DNA from: Penium margaritaceum
Lineage: Eukaryota; Streptophyta; Zygnematophyceae; Desmidiales; Peniaceae
Direction: 5' to 3'
NCBI GenBank assembly: GCA_023375785.1
Contig: SZWC01009477.1
Span: 34,494 to 98,493, forward strand
DNA length: 64,000 nt
The position numbers and the translations under genes were made by a program. The notes beneath the pieces were generated by a model. That model searched no databases. It was not told the origin of the DNA and worked only from the letters and a program-made list of their open reading frames with translations. Of this stretch, positions 1 to 13,000 are shown in pieces (position 1 is the stretch's first letter; each line of letters opens with the position of its first letter).

Positions 1-757
1 CGCCGGTGACTTCTCTTTGTCTTCTGTCCTTTATGTTCCCGCTCTTGACTTCTCTCTCCTCTCCGTTCCCGCATTTGACACCTACGGGTTAAAGACTAAT
101 GCACTTGATCTCGTTGCCATCACTGATCGCGCGAGCGGGCATGTCGTCCTTCGTGGCCGCCGACCTCCTGGCGAGGGCCTTTATCAGGTTCTTGGTGCCC
201 ACTATGTCTTGGCCCACGCGGCCGACGCTGTCGCGCTTGTCGCTTTCTCCCGCTCCGCCCACTCGCATCTCCTTCACCGTCGCCTTTGTCATCTTTCGGC
301 TGCCGCCATCACCTCTCTCCTTTGCACACTCCTGGCCGATGGACTGTCTGACCCGTCCTTTTGTGCCCCGTGTGTGGCTGATTGCACCTTTTGCACCATC
401 GGTAAGATGCATCGTCTCCCTTTTCCGTCTTCTCCCTCCCGCGCGTCAGCGCCTCGTGAGCTGGTCCATGCTGACGTCCTGGGTCCTCTCCCGGATGAGT
501 CTCTTGCTTAGCATCCCACATACGTCCTCAGCCTCATTGACACATTCCCCCGCTTCACGTGGATCTTCTTTCTTCGTGCAAAGAGCAATGTCGCGGTGAC
601 CATCCAATTGTGGTAGGCGTCTGCTCAGCGCCGAAGTTGTCATCAGCTCCTCCACTTTCACTCTGATCATGGTGGTGAGTTCCTCGGCGACACCACGGCC
701 TTTTTTATTACAAAGGCGTTATTCATGAGCTTTCTGTACCCTATTTTCCCCATTAGA
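1..757 (+). pseudogene. Ty1-copia GAG-pre-integrase and integrase fragment (copy A)
   Basis: This is the broken middle of a Ty1-copia polyprotein. The frame opening near position 17 carries the histidine part of the integrase zinc-binding (HHCC) domain, seen as HLLHRRLCH. It continues with a cysteine part (SFCAPCVADCTFC) and the start of the integrase core around ELVHADVLGPL, whose Asp is the first catalytic residue of the DDE triad. The frame stops at 509-511. Further integrase sequence continues past that stop (LIDTFPRFTWIFFLRAKS, then a degraded SDHGGEF with the second Asp) and meets another stop near 616. The fragment starts at the window edge, so its 5' part is not seen. At about 757 it runs directly into gag sequence, which is the wrong order for a copia element and marks a rearrangement junction shared with copy B. 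Family assignment is by motif recognition. Confidence 0.85.
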
Positions 758-1969
758 ATGGGGTTGCAGAACGATAGTGGTGGTGGTGCTCTAGCTGCTC
801 TTGGTGGCGCTGTTGTGGCTCGCGTCGGTGGTGGTGCTGTGCCTACTGGTCTCGTTGGTGGTACTGCCGTTGTCGGTGGCCCTATTGCGGCGGGGGGTGT
901 CATATGCGCTGGTGGTGGTACTATTGCCGATGGTGGTGGTGCTACTGTCGCTGGTGGTGGTGCTGCTTCTCGAGGTGTCGCTACCGTCAGCAGTGCCATT
1001 GCTCGCGAGAGTGTTTTTCCCGTAGGAGGTGCTGCGGCTACTGGAGGTGTTGCTGCTGGTAACCCTCACGCTGCCCTTGCCCGCACTAAGGCTCGTCTTG
1101 ATGCCATGAACCTTGTCATTACTCAGCTTGTCAGCCTCCGCCTTCACCCACCCGTCTCATCGTTGCCTCTCACCTCTGCTCCTAGCCACGCTACCGGCAT
1201 ACCCTTCAGTGAGTGGTCTCCTCGCTTTGTCTCGTGGGCACACATGCACGACTTTTGGGAGCACTACGACCGAGCTACCACCCTCCCTCTTACGCACCCA
1301 GATCGTGTGCTCCTTGCCTTTCACCGTCTCTACTCTACAGCTCCCAATGAGGCTCTCCGCCAGCTTGATCGCTTTGCTCCCACCCCCACTCTTCCAGCTC
1401 GCCCTCGCGAGTCTTGGGCCTCCTTTCTCGCCCTTGACTCCTCTGATTCTCTTCGCTCCGCTGCCTCCTTGTTAGCTGACCTTCGTGCTCTTTGACGTCG
1501 TCTCGATGAGTCCCTTGGGGCGTATTTGGGTCGCACTGAGCTTCTTCAGAGCAAGTTTCTCACTACAGTTGCGTCCCTCACAGACCACGCGTTTGTGAAT
1601 TCTGTCATGGCCGGCCTTGGTCCGATTTTCTCTGGTGCCCTCACTTCCTTCCCTTTTGCCCTCACCCTGCAGTACGCCTATCAGACGCCTGGTGCCTTCT
1701 GGCCCGCTCTTCTCGATGGTCTTCACGTGTTCCACACTGCATCCCAGCCCGTTGTCGCCCTTGCAGAACCCGTTCTTCTTGACGCCCTCCCGAGCCTCCT
1801 CCTGTCCCCCGCTGCTCATGCTCTTGTCGTCCGTGCTCCTGTTGGCGGTGGTGGTGGTCGCCCGCCCGGGTGCTGGAACTGTGACGCCGTGGGTCACCGC
1901 CACGACACCTTACCCTTGCCTTCGGTCCCTGACCTTCGTGAGAGGATCGCTTGCCAACGCGCTCTCTAA
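758..1969 (+). pseudogene. Ty1-copia gag fragment with zinc knuckle (copy A)
   Basis: Decayed capsid (gag) region of the same copia family. A Gly/Ala/Val-rich low-complexity N-terminal stretch leads into a UBN2/Retrotran_gag-like core: PFSEWSPRFVSWAHMHDFWEHYD, then ALRQLDRFAPTPTL and ESLGAYLGRTELLQSKF. One TGA at 1493-1495 interrupts the frame, which continues in register to a TAA at 1967-1969. Near the end is a nucleic-acid-binding knuckle CWNCDAVGHRHDTL, in which the last cysteine of the CX2CX4HX4C motif is replaced by Leu. The true gag N-terminus is missing, because the sequence begins at the junction with integrase. Compare the longer gag relic at 47364-48773, which keeps about 200 more N-terminal residues. 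No function is expected. Confidence 0.8.
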
Positions 1970-3246
1970 GGTGGTCGTGCCTTCGGTGCTCCTCCACCGC
2001 TCCCTGGACCTCCTCCTCTTGCGGTGCCTGGGGGCCCCGCAGCGCGTGTCGCTCCCCTCGTCCCACCGGTCGGCCCCACTCCTCATGCTGCTCTTGCCCC
2101 TCCTCTCATCAAGGACGCCATTGTCGCCCTGATTTGCCGCGTTCTTGCTGAGGGTTTTCTTGGTGGTCCACCACCTGCCAGTATGTCCCCATTGTTTGAT
2201 TGCGTTTCCGCGCCTGCCCCTCCTCCACTGTCTCCTCCTCTCTCCCCATTGCTCCCCATGTCTCCCAATGATTCTCCACGCATGACAGCCTGTTGCCTTC
2301 TCTCTGGCACCGAGCGCATTGCCTCTCCCTTTTGGGTATTTGACGGAGCTGCCACAGCTCACATGTGCTTTGTCCGTGAGCTCTTCACGTCGTTTAGTCC
2401 TGTCTTTGTCATCACAGCTGTCTTCACTGGGGATGTCGCACCCCTGCCTGTTCTCGGTGTCGGCAGTGTTTATTTGTCATCTCCCGCCGGTGACTTCTCT
2501 TTGTCTTCTGTTCCTTATGTTCCCGCTCTCGACTTCTCTCTCCTCTCCGTTCCCGTGCTCGACACCTACGGGTTCTCAACTACTTATGCACTTGGTCTCG
2601 TTGCCATCACTGATCATGCGAGCGGGCGTGTTGTCCTTTGTGGCCGCCCACCTCTTGGCGAGGGCCTTTATCAGGTTCTCGGTGCCCTCTCTGTCTCGGC
2701 CTACGCGGCCGACACTGTCGCGCTTGTCGCTCTCCCCCACTCCGCCCACTCGCATCTCCTTCACCGTCGCCTTTGTCATCTTTCGGCTTCCGCCATCACC
2801 TCTCTCCTTCCCACACTCCCGGCCGATGGACTGTCTGACCCGTCCTTTTGGTGCCCTGTGTGCGGCTGATTGTAGCTTTTGCACCATCGGTAAGATGCAT
2901 CGTCTCCTTTTTCCGTCTTCTCCCTCCCGCGCGTCGGCGCATCCTGAGCTGGTCCATGCTGACGTCCTGGGTCCTCTCTAGGATGAGTCTCTTGATGAGC
3001 ATTCCACGTACATCCTCAGCCTCATTGACGACTTCTCTCACTTCGCGTGGATCTTCTTTCTTCGTGCAAAGAGCGACGTCGCGGTGACCATGCAATCGTG
3101 GTACGCGTCTGCTCAGCCCCAAAGTTGTCATCAACTCCTCCTCTTTTGCTCTGATCGTGGTGGTGAGTTCCTTGGCGACACCACGGCGTTTTTTAATTAC
3201 AAAGGCATTACTCATGAGCTTTCTGCACCCTGTTTTTCCCAGCTGA
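1970..3246 (+). pseudogene. Ty1-copia protease, pre-integrase and integrase relic (copy B)
   Basis: It continues the gag frame of copy A after the TAA at 1967. A proline-rich linker is followed by the aspartic protease signature at about 2336-2370. This reads FDGAATAHMC rather than the expected D-S-G form, so the active-site triad is damaged. The HHCC domain (HLLHRRLCH, about 2747-2775) follows, but an extra G near 2850 shifts the frame relative to copy A and creates a TGA at 2867-2869. In the shifted frame the integrase core runs on, with a TAG at 2979-2981: HADVLGPL (first Asp), LIDDFSHFAWIFFLRAKSD, CSDRGGEF (second Asp) and SQLNGVAER (catalytic Glu). Immediately after NGVAER the sequence switches to gag, so the integrase C-terminus, reverse transcriptase and RNase H are absent. 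Confidence 0.82.
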
Positions 3247-4067
3247 ATGGGGTTGCAGAACGCTGGTGGTGGAGGTGCTCTAGCTGCTGTCGGTGGCGAT
3301 GTTGTGGCTAGCGTCGGTCGTGGTGCTATGCTCGTTGGTGGTGCTGCCGCTGCCGGTGGCCCTGTTGCGGCGGGGGGTGTCACAAGCACTGGTGGTGGTA
3401 TTCCTACCGCTGGTGGTGGTATTGCTGCCGCTGGTGGTGGTGCTGCTGCTCGAGGTGTCGCTGCTGTCGGCAGTACGGTTGCTGGCGGGGGTGCTTTTCC
3501 CGCTGGAGGTACTGTGGCTGCTGGAGGTGTTGTTGCTGGTGACCCTCACGCTGCCCTTGCACACACTGAGGCTCGTCTTGACGCCATGAACCTTGTCGTT
3601 GCTCAACTTGTCAGCCTCGGCCTTCGCCTACCCGTCTCATCGTTGCCTCTCACCTCTACTCCTAGCCACGCTACCGGCACACCCTTCAGTGAGTGGTCTC
3701 CTCGCTTTGTCTCGTGGGCACACATGCACGACCTTTGGGAGCACTACGACCCATCTACCACCCTCCCTCTTACGCACCAAGATCGTGTGCCCATCGCCTT
3801 TCACCTTTTCTACTATGCAGCTCCCATCGTCGCTCTCCGCCAGCTTGATCGCTTTGCTCCCATCCCCACTCTTCTAGCTCGCCCTCGCGAGGCTTGGAAC
3901 TCCCTTCTTGCCCTTTACTCATCCGATTCTCTTCGCTCTGCCGCCTCATTGTTAGCTGACCTTTGTGCTCTTCGTCACCGTCCCCATGAGTCCCTTGGGG
4001 CGTATTTGGTTCGCCTTGAGCTTCTTCAGAGCGAGCTTCTCACTGCGGGTGCATCCCTCACAGACCA
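3247..4067 (+). pseudogene. Ty1-copia gag fragment cut off by satellite (copy B)
   Basis: Second copy of the gag core found at 758-1969, again joined to integrase by the same NGVAER/gag junction. The glycine-rich stretch, the core (FSEWSPRFVSWAHMHDLWEHYD, ALRQLDRFAP) and ESLGAYLVRLELLQSELL are all readable without a stop. Homology to copy A ends abruptly at 4067, within the codons for ASLTD. The sequence then becomes the 20-bp satellite, and the open frame continues only because the satellite unit lacks stops. The zinc knuckle and everything downstream are lost. The clean break suggests a recombination or insertion boundary, not gradual decay. Confidence 0.82.
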
Positions 4068-7000
4068 GACCTGGAGAAAGCCTAAGACAACTGGAGCACG
4101 CCCAAAAAACTGGAGCAAGCCCAAGAAAAGAGGAGCAAGGCCAAGACAACAAGGTCAAGCCCATATAACTTGGAGCAAGCTTCAAACACCTGGAGCAAGG
4201 CCAAGACAAGTGGAGCAAGGAAAATACACCTGGAGCAAGCCCAGGAAGCCTGGAGAAAGCCCAAGACAACTGAAGCACATCCAAGACAACAACAGCAAAG
4301 CCAAGACAACAGGAGCAAGCCCAAGACAACAAGAGCAAGCCCAAAACAACAGGGGCAAGCCCAAGACAAATCGAGTAAGCCTAAGACAACTGGAGCAAGG
4401 CGAAGAAACCTGGAGCAAGCCCAAGACAACTGGAGCATGCCCAAGAAAACTGGAGCAAGCCCAAGAAAAGAGGAGCTAGGCAAACACCAGTGGAGCAAGC
4501 CCAAAAAACTTGGAGCAAGCTAAAAACATTTGGAGCAAGGCCAAGACAAGCGGAGGAAGGCAAATACACCTGGAGCAAGCCCAAGAAACCTAGAGTAAGC
4601 CCAATATAACTAAAGCATGTCGAAGACAACAGGAGCAACACCAAGACAACTTGAGCAAGCCCAAGACAACTGGAGCAAGCCCAAGACAACAGGAGCAAGG
4701 CTAAGAAAACTGGTGCATGGCCATAATAGCAGTTGCAAGCTTAAGACAACATGGACAAGGCCAAGACGAATTGAGGAAACCCTATAGCACTAGAGCAAGC
4801 CCAATATAACTCGGATAAGCCCAAGACATCTTGGGCAAGCCCAAGACAGCTTGAGCAAGCCTGACACAACTGGAGCACGACCAAGAAAACTGGAGCAAGC
4901 CCATAACAGCTGGAGCAAGCCCAAGACAACTGTAGGAAGGCTAAGACAGCTGGAGCAAGGCCAAGAGAACTGGAGCAACCTCAAGACAACTGGCGTAAGA
5001 CCAAGGCAACTAGGGCAAGCCCAAGACACCTCAAGAAAGCCCAAAACGACTGGAGCAAGGCCAAGAAAACTATAGCAAGGCCAATTAAAATACAGCAAGC
5101 TAAAGAAAACTGGAGCAAGCCCAAGGCAAATGGAGCAAGGCCAAGCCAACTGGAGCAAGCCCAAGACAACTGGAGCAGGTTCAAAACAATTGTAGCGAGC
5201 CAAAGACAACTCGAGCAAAGCCAAGACAAATCATGGAAACCCAAGTGAACCAGTGTTAGCCAAGACAACTGAGGCAAGCCAACGATAACTGGAGCAGGCC
5301 TCATAAAACTTGAGCAAACCAAGACAACTGGAGCAAGTCCATGACAACCGTACCAAGCGCAAGGAAACTATAGCAAGCCCAATACAACTAGAGCAAGCCC
5401 AAGACAAGTGGAGCAAGCCCAAGACAACTGGAGCAAGGCCAAGACAACTGAAGCAAGGCCAAGACAACTGGAGCAAGCCCAAAACAACTGAAGTAGGCCC
5501 AAAACAACTGGAGCAAGTGAAAACTGGAGCAAGGCCAAGAAACCTGGAGCAAGCCCAGCACAACTTGAGAAAGCCCAAGACAATGAGAGAAAGACCAATA
5601 CAACTAGATCAAGCCCAAGACAACTGAAGTAACCCAAAGACTGTAAGAGCACGCCCATGAAAACTGGATTAAGCCGAAGACATCTGGAGCAAGGCCGAGA
5701 CACCTGGAGCAAGGCCAAGACATTTGGAGCAAGGCCAAGACAGAAGGAGCAAGTCCAAGACAACTGGTGCAAGGACAAGACAACTGGAGCAAGCCCAAGA
5801 CAACTTGAATAATCTTAAGAAAACTGGGGCAAGCCCAAGACAACTGCAGCCAGCGTAAGACAACTGGAACAGGGCCAAGAAAACTGGAGCAAGCCCACCA
5901 AAACTGGAGCAAGCCCAAGAAACGTGGAGCAAGGCCAAGACAACTGGAGCAAGCCCAAGACAACTGAAGCATGCTCGAGACAACTATATGAAGGCCAAAA
6001 CAATTAGAGCAAACCCAAGATAGCTGAAGCAAGCCAAAGACAACTAAGGCAAGCCCAGGACAACAAGAATAAAGCCAAGACTCGTTGAGCAAGGCCAAGT
6101 CATTTGGAGCAAGCCAAAGACAACAGGAGCAAGCCCGGGGTAACTGGGGCAAGCCCAAGACAACTCGAGTAAGCCTAAGACAAATGGAACAAGGCTAAGA
6201 AACCTGGAGCGAATCCAAGACAGCTGGAGGATGCTCAAGAAATCTGGAGCAAGCCCAATAAAACAGGAGCAAGGCCAAGACAACTGGAGCAAGCCGAGAA
6301 AACTTGGAGCAAGCTAAATACACCTTGAGCAAGGCCAAAACAAGTGGAGCAAGGCAAATACACCTGGAGCAAGCCTCAGAAACCTGGAGTAAGCCCAAGA
6401 CAACTGAAGCATGTCCAAAACAACAGGAGCAAGGCCAAGACAACTGGAGCAAGCCCAAGACAACTGGAGCAAGCCCACGACAACTGGAGCAAGGCTAAGA
6501 GAATTGCTGCAAGGCCAAGAAAGCTGTTGCAAGCTGAAGACAACATGGGCAAGGCCAAGTCAAATCAAGGAAAGCCAAGAGCACTAGAGCAAGTCCAAGA
6601 TAACTCGGGCAAGCCCAAGACAACTTGAGCAAGCCCGATACAACTCGAGCAAACCCAAGACAACTAGAGCAATCCCAAGACAACTGGAGCAAGCCCAAGA
6701 CAACTGAAGGAAGGCCAAGACAGCTGGAGCAAGCCTAAGACAACTGGAGCAACGTCAAGACAACTGGAGTAAGACCAAGACAACTAGGGCAAGCCCAAGA
6801 CACCTCTAAAAAGCCCAAAACAACTGGAGCAAAGCCAAGACAACAAGAGAAAGGCCAATAAAACTGGAGCAAGCTAAAGACATCTAGAGCAAGCCCAAGA
6901 CAAACGGAGCAAGGCCAAGAGAACTGGAGGAAGGCCAAGAAAACTTGAGCAAGCCTTGGACAACTAGAGCAAGCCCAAAACAACTGCAGCAGGCCCAAGA

Positions 7001-10000
7001 CAACAAGAGCAAGGACAAGACAACATCAGCAAGGCCAAGACAACTAAAGCAAGCTCAAAACTACAGGAGCAGGCTCAAGACAACTGGAGCAAGGCCAAGA
7101 GAAGTGGAGCAAGGCCAAGACCACTGGAGCAAGGCCATGAAAACTGGAACAAGGCCAAGACAGCTGGAGCAAGCCTAAGACAACTCGAGCAAGGCCAAGA
7201 CAACTGGAGCAAGCCCAAGAAAACTAGAGCAAGCCCAAGATAACTGGGGCAGGCCGAGGACAACTGGAGCAAGCCCAAGACAACAAGAGCAAGCCGAAGA
7301 AAACTAGAGAAAGGCCAAGACAACTGGAGCAATCCTAAGACACCTGGAGCGAGCCCAAAACAACTGGGGCAAGGCCAAGAAAGCTGGAACAATGCCAAGA
7401 CACCTCGAGAAAGCCCAAGAGAACTGGAGCAAGCCCAAGACAACTGGAGCAAGTCCAAGACAAGTGGAGAAAGGCCAAGACAACAGGAGCAAGTCCAAGA
7501 CAATTCAATCAAGGCCAAGACAACTAGAGCAAGCCCAAGAAAACTCGAAGTAGGGACAAGACAACTCGAGGAAGCCCAAGACATTTAGAGCAAGCCCATG
7601 ACAACTGGGGCAAGCCCAAGTCAACTGGAGCAAGCCCAAGACAACTAAAGGAAGGCCAAGAAAACTGAAGCAAGCCCAAGAAACCTGGAGCAAGCCCAAG
7701 ACACTTGGAGAAAGTCAAAGACAAGTATAGCAAAGCTACGAAAAGTGGAGTAATCCAAATACAAATGGACCAAGTCAAAGATAACTGGAGCACAGCCAAG
7801 ACAATTGGACCAAGCCCAATACAACTGGTGTAAGCCTGAAACAACTGGAGCAAGGCCAAGACAACTGGAGCAAGCCCAAGACAACTGGAGCAAGCCCAAG
7901 TCAGCTGGACCAAGCCCAAGACAACTAGAGCAAGCCAAAGACAACTGGACCAAGCCCAAGACAACTAGAGTAAGGATAAGACAGCTGGAGAAAGGCCAAG
8001 ACAACTGGAGAAAACCCAATACAACTGACAAAAGCCTAAGGAAACTGGGGCAAAACCTAGACAACTGGACCAAGCCCAAGACAACTGGACCAAGCCCAAG
8101 ACAAGTGGACCAAGCCCAAGTAAACTAGAGTAAGGCTAAGACAGCTGGAGCAAGGCCAAGACAACTGGAGAAAACCCAGTACAACTGAAAGAAGCCCAAG
8201 ACAACTCGGGCAAGCCCAATACAACTGGAGCAAGCATAATAGAAGTGGAACAAGGCCAAGAAACCTGGAGCAAGCCCAAAACAACTAGAGCAAGCCAAAG
8301 AAAACTGGAGCGAGCCCAAGAAAATTGGACCAAGGCCAAGACAACTGGAGCATGCCCAAGACACTTGAAGCAAGCCAAAAACAACTGAAGCAAGGCCACC
8401 ACAACTGGAGCAAGGCCAAGACAAATACACGAAGGCCAAGACAACTGGAGCAAGCCCAAGAAACCTGGATCAAGCCTAATACAAGTAGATCAAGGCCAAT
8501 ACAACTGGAGCAAGGCCAAGAAAACTAGAGCAAGCTCAAGAGAACTGATGGAAGGCAAAGACAACTGGAGCAGGCCAAAGAAAACTAGAGCAGAGCCAAG
8601 AAAATCGGAGCAATACTGAGACAACTGGAGCAAGCCCAAGCCAATTGGAGTAGATCCAAGACAACTGGAGCAAGCCCAAGACAACTGGAGCAAGGCCAAG
8701 ACAACTGGAGCAAGGCCAAGACAACGGGAGCAAGGCCAAGACAGCATTAGCAAGCCTAAGACAACTGGAGCAAGAACAAAACAAATCGAGGCAACCCAAG
8801 ACAACTAGAGCGGGCCTAATACAACCGGGGCAAGCCCAATGTTACTGAAGGAAGGCCAAGACAATTGGAGCAAGGCCAATACAACTGGAGGAATCTCAAG
8901 ACAACTGGAGCAAGACCAAGACACCTTGAACAAGCCCAAGACATCTAGAGCAAGCCCAAAAAATCTGGAGCAAGGCCAAGACAACTGGAGTAAGGCCAAG
9001 ACAACTGGGGCAAGCCCAGGACAACTGGAGAAATCTCAAGACAAATAGAGCAAGAACAAGACATCAAGAGCAAGGCCAAGACAATAGGAGCAAGCCCAAG
9101 ACAACTAGAGCAAGCCCAAGACAACTCGAGCAAGGAAAAACAACTAGAGCAAGGCCAAAAAAAGTGGAGCAATCCCTAGACAACTGGAGCGAGCCTAAGA
9201 CAACAGGATCAGGCCCAAGACAACTTGAGCAAGGCCAAGACAACTAGAGCAAGGCCAAGACAACTAGAGTAATCTTAAGAAAACAAGAGCCGGCCCAAGA
9301 CAACTAAGCAAGGCCAAGGGAACTGGATCAGGTCAAGACCACCGGAGCAAGGCCAAGACAACCGTAGTAAGGCCAAGACAACTGGAGAAAGCTTAGGACA
9401 ACTGGAGCAAGGCCAAGACAACTGGATCAAGCCGAAGAAAAATGCAGAGAGCAAAAGACAGCTGGAGCAAGCCAAAGACAATTGGAACAAGCCAAAGACA
9501 ACTGAAGCAAGGCCTAGACAAATGGGGCAAGCCCAAGACAACTGGAGACAGCCCAAGAAAACTGGAGCAAGGCCAAGACAACTAGAGCAAAGCCAAGACA
9601 CCTGAAGCAAGCCTAAACCAACTGGGCAAGGCCAAGACAACTGGAGCAAGGCCAAGACAAATGGAGCAAGCCCAAGACAACTGGAGCAAGCAGAAAAAAA
9701 ACTTGAGCAAGCCCAATAGAATTGGAGCAAAGCAAAGACTACTAGAGCAAGGCCAAGAATTTTTGGAGCAACCCAAGACAACTTTAGCAGGCCGAGGACA
9801 ACTCGAGTAGGTCAAAAACAATTGGAGCAAGGCATAGACAACTAGAGCAAGCCCAAGAAAACTTGAGCAGGCCCAACACAACTAGATATAGGCCGAGACA
9901 CATGTAGAGCAAGACCAAGACATCTGGAGCAAGGCCAAGACAATTGGAGCAATGCCAAGACAGCTCGAGCAAGCTAAAGACAACTAAAGCAAGACCAAGA

Positions 10001-13000
10001 CAACTGGAGCAAGTTCAAGAAAACTGGAGCAAGCCCAAGACAACTGGCGCAAGCCCAAGACAACTTGAGCAAGCCTAAGAGAATTGCAACAAGCCAAATA
10101 CAATTTGATCATGCCCAAGACAGCTAGAGCAAGCCCAGGTCAACTGGAGCAAGAACAAGAAAACAGGAGAACGCCCAAGAAAACTAGAGTAAGCCCACGA
10201 CAACTGGAGCAGGCCCAAGACAACTGGAGCAAGGACGAGACAATTGGAGCAAGACCAATACAACTGGAGCAAGCCCAAGACAAATCGAGCAGGCCCAAGA
10301 CAACTGGAGGAAGGCGAAGAAAACCGGAGCAAGGCCAAGACAACTGGATAACTGCAAAGAAAATTGGAGCAAGGCCAAGACAGCTGGAGCAAGTCTAGGG
10401 CAACTGGAGCAAGGCCGAGACAACTGGAGCAAGCCAAAGACAACAAGAGCAAGCTCAAGAAAACTAGGGCAATCCAAAGACAGCTTGAAAAAGCATAAGA
10501 CAACTGGAACAAGGCCAAGCAATCTGGAGCCAGACCAAGACAACTGGAGCAAGCACAAGACAACTGGAGTAAACCCAAGAAAACTGGGGCAAGGCCAAGG
10601 AACCTGGAGCAAGACCAGCACTCTTGGAGCAAGCCAAAAAAACCTAGAGCAATGCCAAGACAACTGGACCAAGCCCAAGACAGCTGGAGCAAGCCCGAGA
10701 CAACTGAAGCAATTCCAAGACAACTGGAGCAAGGTCAAGGAAACTGGAGCAAGCCCAAGACAACTTGAGCAAACCCAAGGCAACTGGAGCAGGTTAAAAG
10801 AACTGGAGCAGGGCCAAGACGATTGGAGCAAGGCCAAGACAACTAGAGCAAACCCAAGTAACTGGAGCAAGCACCAGAAAACTGAAGCAAGGCCAAGACA
10901 AATGGAGAAAGGCCAAGACAACTGGAGCAAGGCCAAGAGAGCTGGAGCAAGTCCAATACAATTGCATCAAGGCCATGACAACTGGAGCGAGCCGAAGACA
11001 TCTGGAGAAAGCCCAAGACAATTGGGACAAGCCCAAAACAACTCGAGACAGCGTAAGACAACTGGAGAAAGGCCAGGAAATCTGTAGCAAACCAAAAACA
11101 ACTGGAGCAAGCCTAAGAAAACTGGGGTAATCCCAATACAACATGAGAAAGCCTAAGCCAACTGGAACAAGACCAAGTAATCTGGAGTTAGACCAAGACA
11201 ATTGGAGCAAGCGCAAGATAACTGGAATAAGCCAACGAAAACTGGAGCAAGGCCAAGACAACTAAAACAAGCCCAAGAAAACTGGAACAAGCCTAACACA
11301 ACTCGAACAAGGCCACGGCAACTGGAGCAGGGCCAATAAAACTGGATGAAACCGCAGACAGCTGGAGCAAGCCCAACACAACTAGAGCAAGCAAAAACAA
11401 CTGGAGCAGGGCCAAGAAAACTGGAGCAAGGCTAAGACAACTGGAAAAAGGCCAAGACAACAAGAGCAACGCCAAGGCAGCTGTAGCAATCATAAGACAA
11501 GTGGAGCAAGGCCAAGACAAATCAAGGAGGTTCAAGGCACCTTCAACAAGCCCAAGACAACTCGGGCAAAGCCAGGAAAACTGGAGCAAGCTCAAGACAA
11601 CTAAAGCAAGACCCACACAACTAGAGCAAGACCAAGACCCCTGGAGCAAGCCCAAAACAACTGGAGTAAGACCAAGATATCTGAAGAAAGGCCAAGAAAT
11701 CTGGAGCAAGCCCAAAACAACTGGAGCAAGCTTAAGACAACTGGAGCAATTCTAACACAACTTGAGCAAGAACAAGACAGTAGGAGCAGGCCCAAAAAAC
11801 TGGAGCAAGGCCAAGACATCTGGAGCAGTCCAAAGACATCTGGAGCAAGCCCAAGACGATTAGAGCAAGCCCAAGAAAAGTGGAGCTTGGCCAACACAAC
11901 TGGAGCAAGGCCAAGAAAACTGGAGCAAGCCCTAGGCAACTTGGGCAAGCACAAGACAACTGGAGCAGGCCCAACACAACGGGAGCAAGGCCAAGACCAC
12001 TGGAGCAAGGCCAAGACAACTAGAGCAAACATAGGACAGTAGGAGAAGGCCCAAGACAACTGGAGCCTGGCCAAGAAAACTGGAGCAAGACTAAGACCAC
12101 TTGAGCAAGGCCAAGACAACTGGAGCAAGGCCAAGACAACTGGAGCAAGGCCAAGACAACTGGAGCAAGGCTAAAAGAAATGGAGCAGGCCCAAAGAAAC
12201 TGGAGGAAGCCCAATACTACTGGGGCAAGCCCAAGACAACACGAGCAATCCTTAGACATATGGAGCAAGCCCAAGAAAACTGGAGCAAGCCCAAGAAAAC
12301 GAGAGCAAGCATAGAACCGGGGCAAGGCCAAGAGAAGTGGAGCAAAGCCAAGATAACTGGAGTAACCCAAGACACATGGAGCAAGCCCAAAACAACTTGG
12401 CAAGGCCAAGACATCTGGAGCAAGGCCATGACAACTAGAGCAAGCCCAAGACAACTGGAGCAAGCCCAAGACAACTGGAGCAAGTCCAAGACAAATGGAG
12501 CAAGGCAAAGACAAGTGGAGCAAGACCAAGAGAACTGGAGCAAGGCCGAGACAGCTGGAGCAAGCCCAAGACTACTAGAGCAGGGTCAGGACAACTCGAG
12601 CAAGCCGAAGACAGCTAGACAAAACCGAAAACAACTACGGCAAGCCCAAGACAACTCGAGGAAGTCCAAGATAACTGGAACAAGCCCAAGACAACTGGAG
12701 CAAGGCTACGACAACTGGAGAAAGGCCAAGACAGCTGTTGCAAGCTCAAGACAACTGGAGCAAGGCGAAGACAAATCGAGGAAACCCAAGATAACCTGGG
12801 CAAGCCCAAGACAGCCAGAGCAATCCTGATACAACTGGAGCAAGGCCAGGAAAACTGGAGTAAGGCCAAGACAACTGGAGCAAGCCCAAGACAACAAGGG
12901 CAGGCCTAAGACAACTGGAGCAATGCCAAGAGAACTGGAGCAAGGCCAAGACCACTTGAGCAAGCCCAAGAAAACTGAAGCAATCCAAAGACAACCGGGG

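Larger units (their letters stand above)
1..4067 (+). repeat. 2.49 kb tandem duplication of a gag-protease-integrase segment
   Basis: Positions 1-1583 align with 2485-4067 at a nearly constant offset of 2484-2489 bases. The start (cgccggtgacttctctttg) and the integrase/gag junction (aatggggttgcagaacg at 757 and 3246) occur in both copies. The two copies differ by scattered substitutions and a few single-base indels, so the duplication is old enough to have diverged. One full unit plus about 0.6 of a second is visible, and the left end is cut by the window edge. Confidence 0.85.
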
